Assembly: GCA_964479275.1 (NCBI GenBank)
Contig: CAYZLR010000006.1
Coordinates: forward strand, 1-64,000
Length of the DNA stretch: 64,000 nucleotides
Source of the DNA: CALLPQ01 sp964479275
GTDB taxonomy: Bacteria > Pseudomonadota > Alphaproteobacteria > Caulobacterales > Parvularculaceae
Direction of reading: 5' to 3'
This document shows, piece after piece, positions 61,549 to 64,000 of the stretch. Each line of letters starts with the position of its first letter. Position 1 is the stretch's first letter. A program made the translations under genes and the position numbers. Below the pieces are notes generated by a model, which was not told the origin of the DNA, ran no database searches, and worked only from the letters and a program-made list of their open reading frames with translations.

Positions 61549-64000
61549 CTACTCATCGACAGCTCGGGCACGTGAGAAAAACGCTTTTGCATCAGTTTCA
61601 TAATATCCACCAACCAATAATTCGAGTTTTTCAATCGAATCTTTTTCTTCAATTAGCTTCCTAGGCAGTTCAAAAAATTCGTTTTGTTTGAGAACTAAAT
61701 AATTTTCATCGAAATCTGTTAAAGTCGGCTTTCCTACGTCAAGTTCCTCAACTACTCCATTTTTTCTGATAACCCTTAATTTTAGTAAATCTATGTATGT
61801 TTTTTCACGTTCAAACTCTGCGATAATAATTCTGGACGGAATGTCTTTTAACTCATGAACGTAATTGGAGGTCGAATTTGCCTTCGAGCTTGCTGTTGGG
61901 AACAACACGCCCTGGCTGATCCACCGATCACCATCTTGCATTGTTAAGACGTGAGGACACGACCCTGACTCTGTACCAGCAATAACAATAGACGCCACAT
62001 TTAGGTCCGGTCTTACCGGCATTTTTTTGCTATCAATGACGTAAGAGGTTAGTTTTATATTCGACCCAAACAAAAAAGAATGAAATTCGATTTCCTTAAT
62101 GGTCGAATCGTCGATATTTTTTAGGGTTTTTTTCGCTAATAATTCGTCCCCATCGTCCACCTTAGTTAAGTCACTCCAATCGTGATAAAAATTGATAATT
62201 GTTTCGGCAGGTAACTGCTCCCTCAAGTTACGAAAAGAGTTTGCAAAATCTTCGGTACTGCAAAATTCATCAAATTCAATTTGATTTTTATTATAAGCTT
62301 CGTTTGTAAGTTGTCTTGACGAAGAAAATCTTCCGTCAAAATTTGACGGGTCTGCGTTAATTTCAAAATATAGTGGAATAACCAGTTGCTCTTTCGGCGT
62401 AAGTATTTTTTGAGGGAAGTAACCGCTATCAAATTCTTGTTGCTCTGGAAACCGCATATTATCCGCACTCTTTTTGCGAAGCTGACTTTCTGCAATCGTC
62501 GATATCAAAATTTGATCAATAGAAATACTATGCTCGGAAATATTTTCGATAATCGCTAGCCGAACATTTATATTTGGGAGCGGAATAAGAAATTCAAACC
62601 CATAATGGGCTGCCGGAGAACCTACTATAAAAGTAAAATTATCTGGAAAATCATCAGACCCACCGAGCAAGAATTCTAGCGAGTTTTTGGGTTTATCAAA
62701 AACAACTGCAGTTTCTGCAAAAAACTTGTTTGTAAATATTTGTGACTTTATCTCTTTCCAGCTTTTTTCGAAATCATACTCGTATTCGAGTGAGTGGTAT
62801 TTCTCTGTTGCATTGACACCAAATGCTTCGGTAATTTTCGTTTCAAACCTTTGATGAACCTCGCGGAATGATTCAGAATAATATGTCTCTAACAAAAGCA
62901 AATAACTTTCTACCGTCACAACGTCGGCTTCAGAAACCGCCCGAAGCAGAGCCTCTTGATGTGAACCTTCAAGAAGGCTTAAGTCTGATTTCTCAAATTT
63001 TCTATACAGAGTTGGCATGTGTCGATTAATTTCTCCGATTTCGTCTGGTATATTCCAATTTTCCCAATCCTCCCCGTTGCAATAGTAAAGGTTGGGATCA
63101 ATATTGAATCCGGATGGAAAATAATCAGTATCACGCAGTTCTTTTTTCAAAAATTTATCATCAAATTGTTCAAGATTATTTATGCCAATACTGTTTCCTA
63201 TGGGGTAGAATAGTATCCTTTCTTTATTTTCAAACATACTCGATAAAGTACCGTTTGGTTCATCTTGCTGCCGATGATTTGACTGATTGAAAATGTCAAA
63301 AAATCCCTCCGGATACCCGTATTCTCTGCCATAAAGAGCGTGGAATTGTTGATTTATAAGATAAGTATCATTGATGATCACGAAAGCATCTTTTTTTATT
63401 ATCGGATGGTCCAAAATATCGAGTCTTCCGGCTGCCAAAAAGCCTGGCGCAAAACCATCTAATGTTAAAAAAGTTGTCCGAACCGGCTGAACTTCTGGTT
63501 TGCTTCTTAATTCTATTTTTAAAATGGAACTAGTATCGTAACTCAGCTCTAGTGATTGTTCACCTAATTCGTCGTGCCATTTAAGAATATAGTCCGCTAA
63601 GTCATCTGCTTTTGAAATCTTCAGATAAAATTGCCCGCTAACATCTGTCGTTATTATATCTTGTTCGTTGGAATTCTTTGCAACAGTAATAGCAAAATTT
63701 GATTGCGTGCGCTGAGATGAATCTAGAACTAGCCCCGAAAATACGTAATTACGATTTTCATCAGAAAGAATGGCTTTTGCAGATAAGAATCCTCCTTGGG
63801 TTAAAACACCAAGCCACACCAAAATAGCTACTATAAATAGTGATTGTGAATTTCGTATAGTGGTGCGCACAATCCGTTGTACTGCATTTTGAGTCTCTCC
63901 CTGCCTTCCAAAAAACAGGTTGATTATTGCAGCGAGTGAACCAAAGAATGCAAAGAAAACTCCTGCACCAGTCGCGCCAAAGGTAAAGTATGACAAGGCA
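61549..64000 (-). CDS. Large membrane-anchored protein of unknown function, 5' end outside the window
   Basis: At least 815 residues; the frame is open to the right edge, so the start may lie outside (a TTG at 63996 is the last candidate). Two N-terminal membrane helices (GVFFAFFGSLAAIINLFF and SLFIVAILVWLGVL) precede a carboxypeptidase-regulatory-like beta domain (VFSGLVLDSSQRTQSNFAIT ... GQFYLKISKAD, about 85-165). The remaining 640 residues contain GFAPGFLAAGRLDILDHPII, helices, and beta-rich ends, with few Cys. No catalytic motif recognised. AT-rich codon use like the rest of the island. Confidence 0.75.
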   Translation of the reverse strand, partial: ALSYFTFGATGAGVFFAFFGSLAAIINLFFGRQGETQNAVQRIVRTTIRNSQSLFIVAILVWLGVLTQGGFLSAKAILSDENRNYVFSGLVLDSSQRTQSNFAITVAKNSNEQDIITTDVSGQFYLKISKADDLADYILKWHDELGEQSLELSYDTSSILKIELRSKPEVQPVRTTFLTLDGFAPGFLAAGRLDILDHPIIKKDAFVIINDTYLINQQFHALYGREYGYPEGFFDIFNQSNHRQQDEPNGTLSSMFENKERILFYPIGNSIGINNLEQFDDKFLKKELRDTDYFPSGFNIDPNLYYCNGEDWENWNIPDEIGEINRHMPTLYRKFEKSDLSLLEGSHQEALLRAVSEADVVTVESYLLLLETYYSESFREVHQRFETKITEAFGVNATEKYHSLEYEYDFEKSWKEIKSQIFTNKFFAETAVVFDKPKNSLEFLLGGSDDFPDNFTFIVGSPAAHYGFEFLIPLPNINVRLAIIENISEHSISIDQILISTIAESQLRKKSADNMRFPEQQEFDSGYFPQKILTPKEQLVIPLYFEINADPSNFDGRFSSSRQLTNEAYNKNQIEFDEFCSTEDFANSFRNLREQLPAETIINFYHDWSDLTKVDDGDELLAKKTLKNIDDSTIKEIEFHSFLFGSNIKLTSYVIDSKKMPVRPDLNVASIVIAGTESGSCPHVLTMQDGDRWISQGVLFPTASSKANSTSNYVHELKDIPSRIIIAEFEREKTYIDLLKLRVIRKNGVVEELDVGKPTLTDFDENYLVLKQNEFFELPRKLIEEKDSIEKLELLVGGYYETDAKAFFSRARAVDE

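Overview
This looks like a chromosomal segment of a moderately AT-rich alphaproteobacterium. The evidence is a set of housekeeping genes whose type and order are typical of that class: divergent tadA and rluB with a DUF4169 gene and rsmD behind rluB, the GCS2-type glutamate-cysteine ligase, ygfZ facing a dihydroorotase gene, tig behind a tRNA-Leu, a DmdB-like acyl-CoA ligase beside a DUF4212/SSS symporter pair, and an ActP-like SSS protein. A marine relative of the Hyphomonadaceae, Maricaulales or Parvularculales would fit, but the sequence alone does not fix the genus.

Layout. Positions 1-23,190 are core genome: an M14 peptidase, a cystathionine lyase/synthase and a double-FKBP lipoprotein (one strand, probably one transcript), small unknown genes, an ABC-F ATPase, RNase D, an isoaspartyl peptidase, gpmA, acyl-CoA ligase plus symporter, msrB, ubiA, rsmE, gshA, a DNA glycosylase and a PLP decarboxylase. 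Positions 23,208-25,370 are a complete IS1595-type insertion sequence with 24-bp terminal inverted repeats, an 8-bp target duplication and two passenger genes. Positions 25,640-50,280 return to core genome: HNH nuclease, glycosyltransferase, serine hydrolase, RNA-modification genes, acyl-CoA dehydrogenase, a lipoprotein methyltransferase, an MscS channel, desaturase and KAS III, Tag glycosylase, a second trans-sulfuration enzyme, ygfZ/pyrC, tig and tRNA-Leu, a NatAB-like ABC exporter, glyoxalase, a decayed M23 peptidase and a radical SAM/SPASM protein.

From about 50,600 to the window end the content changes to accessory DNA: a MobC/relaxase pair with a candidate oriT hairpin, a low-GC operon of unknown proteins (a 1024-residue cytoplasmic-type protein, a 108-residue protein, an HExxH metallopeptidase-like protein and a 140-residue partner translationally coupled to it), the mobile mystery protein A/B (HTH plus Fic) pair, a short tyrosine recombinase with an imperfect inverted repeat over its promoter, and a large membrane-anchored protein running off the right edge. 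This looks like an integrative mobilizable island whose cargo is the unknown operon; it is the best candidate here for an undescribed system.

A second theme is a dispersed intergenic repeat: a palindromic core of about 40 bp with TAAAGCACCTC / GAGGTGCTTTA tips, alone or as part of an element of about 100 bp, found at least six times, only between genes. All functional calls come from reading motifs in translated sequence; no database search was possible.
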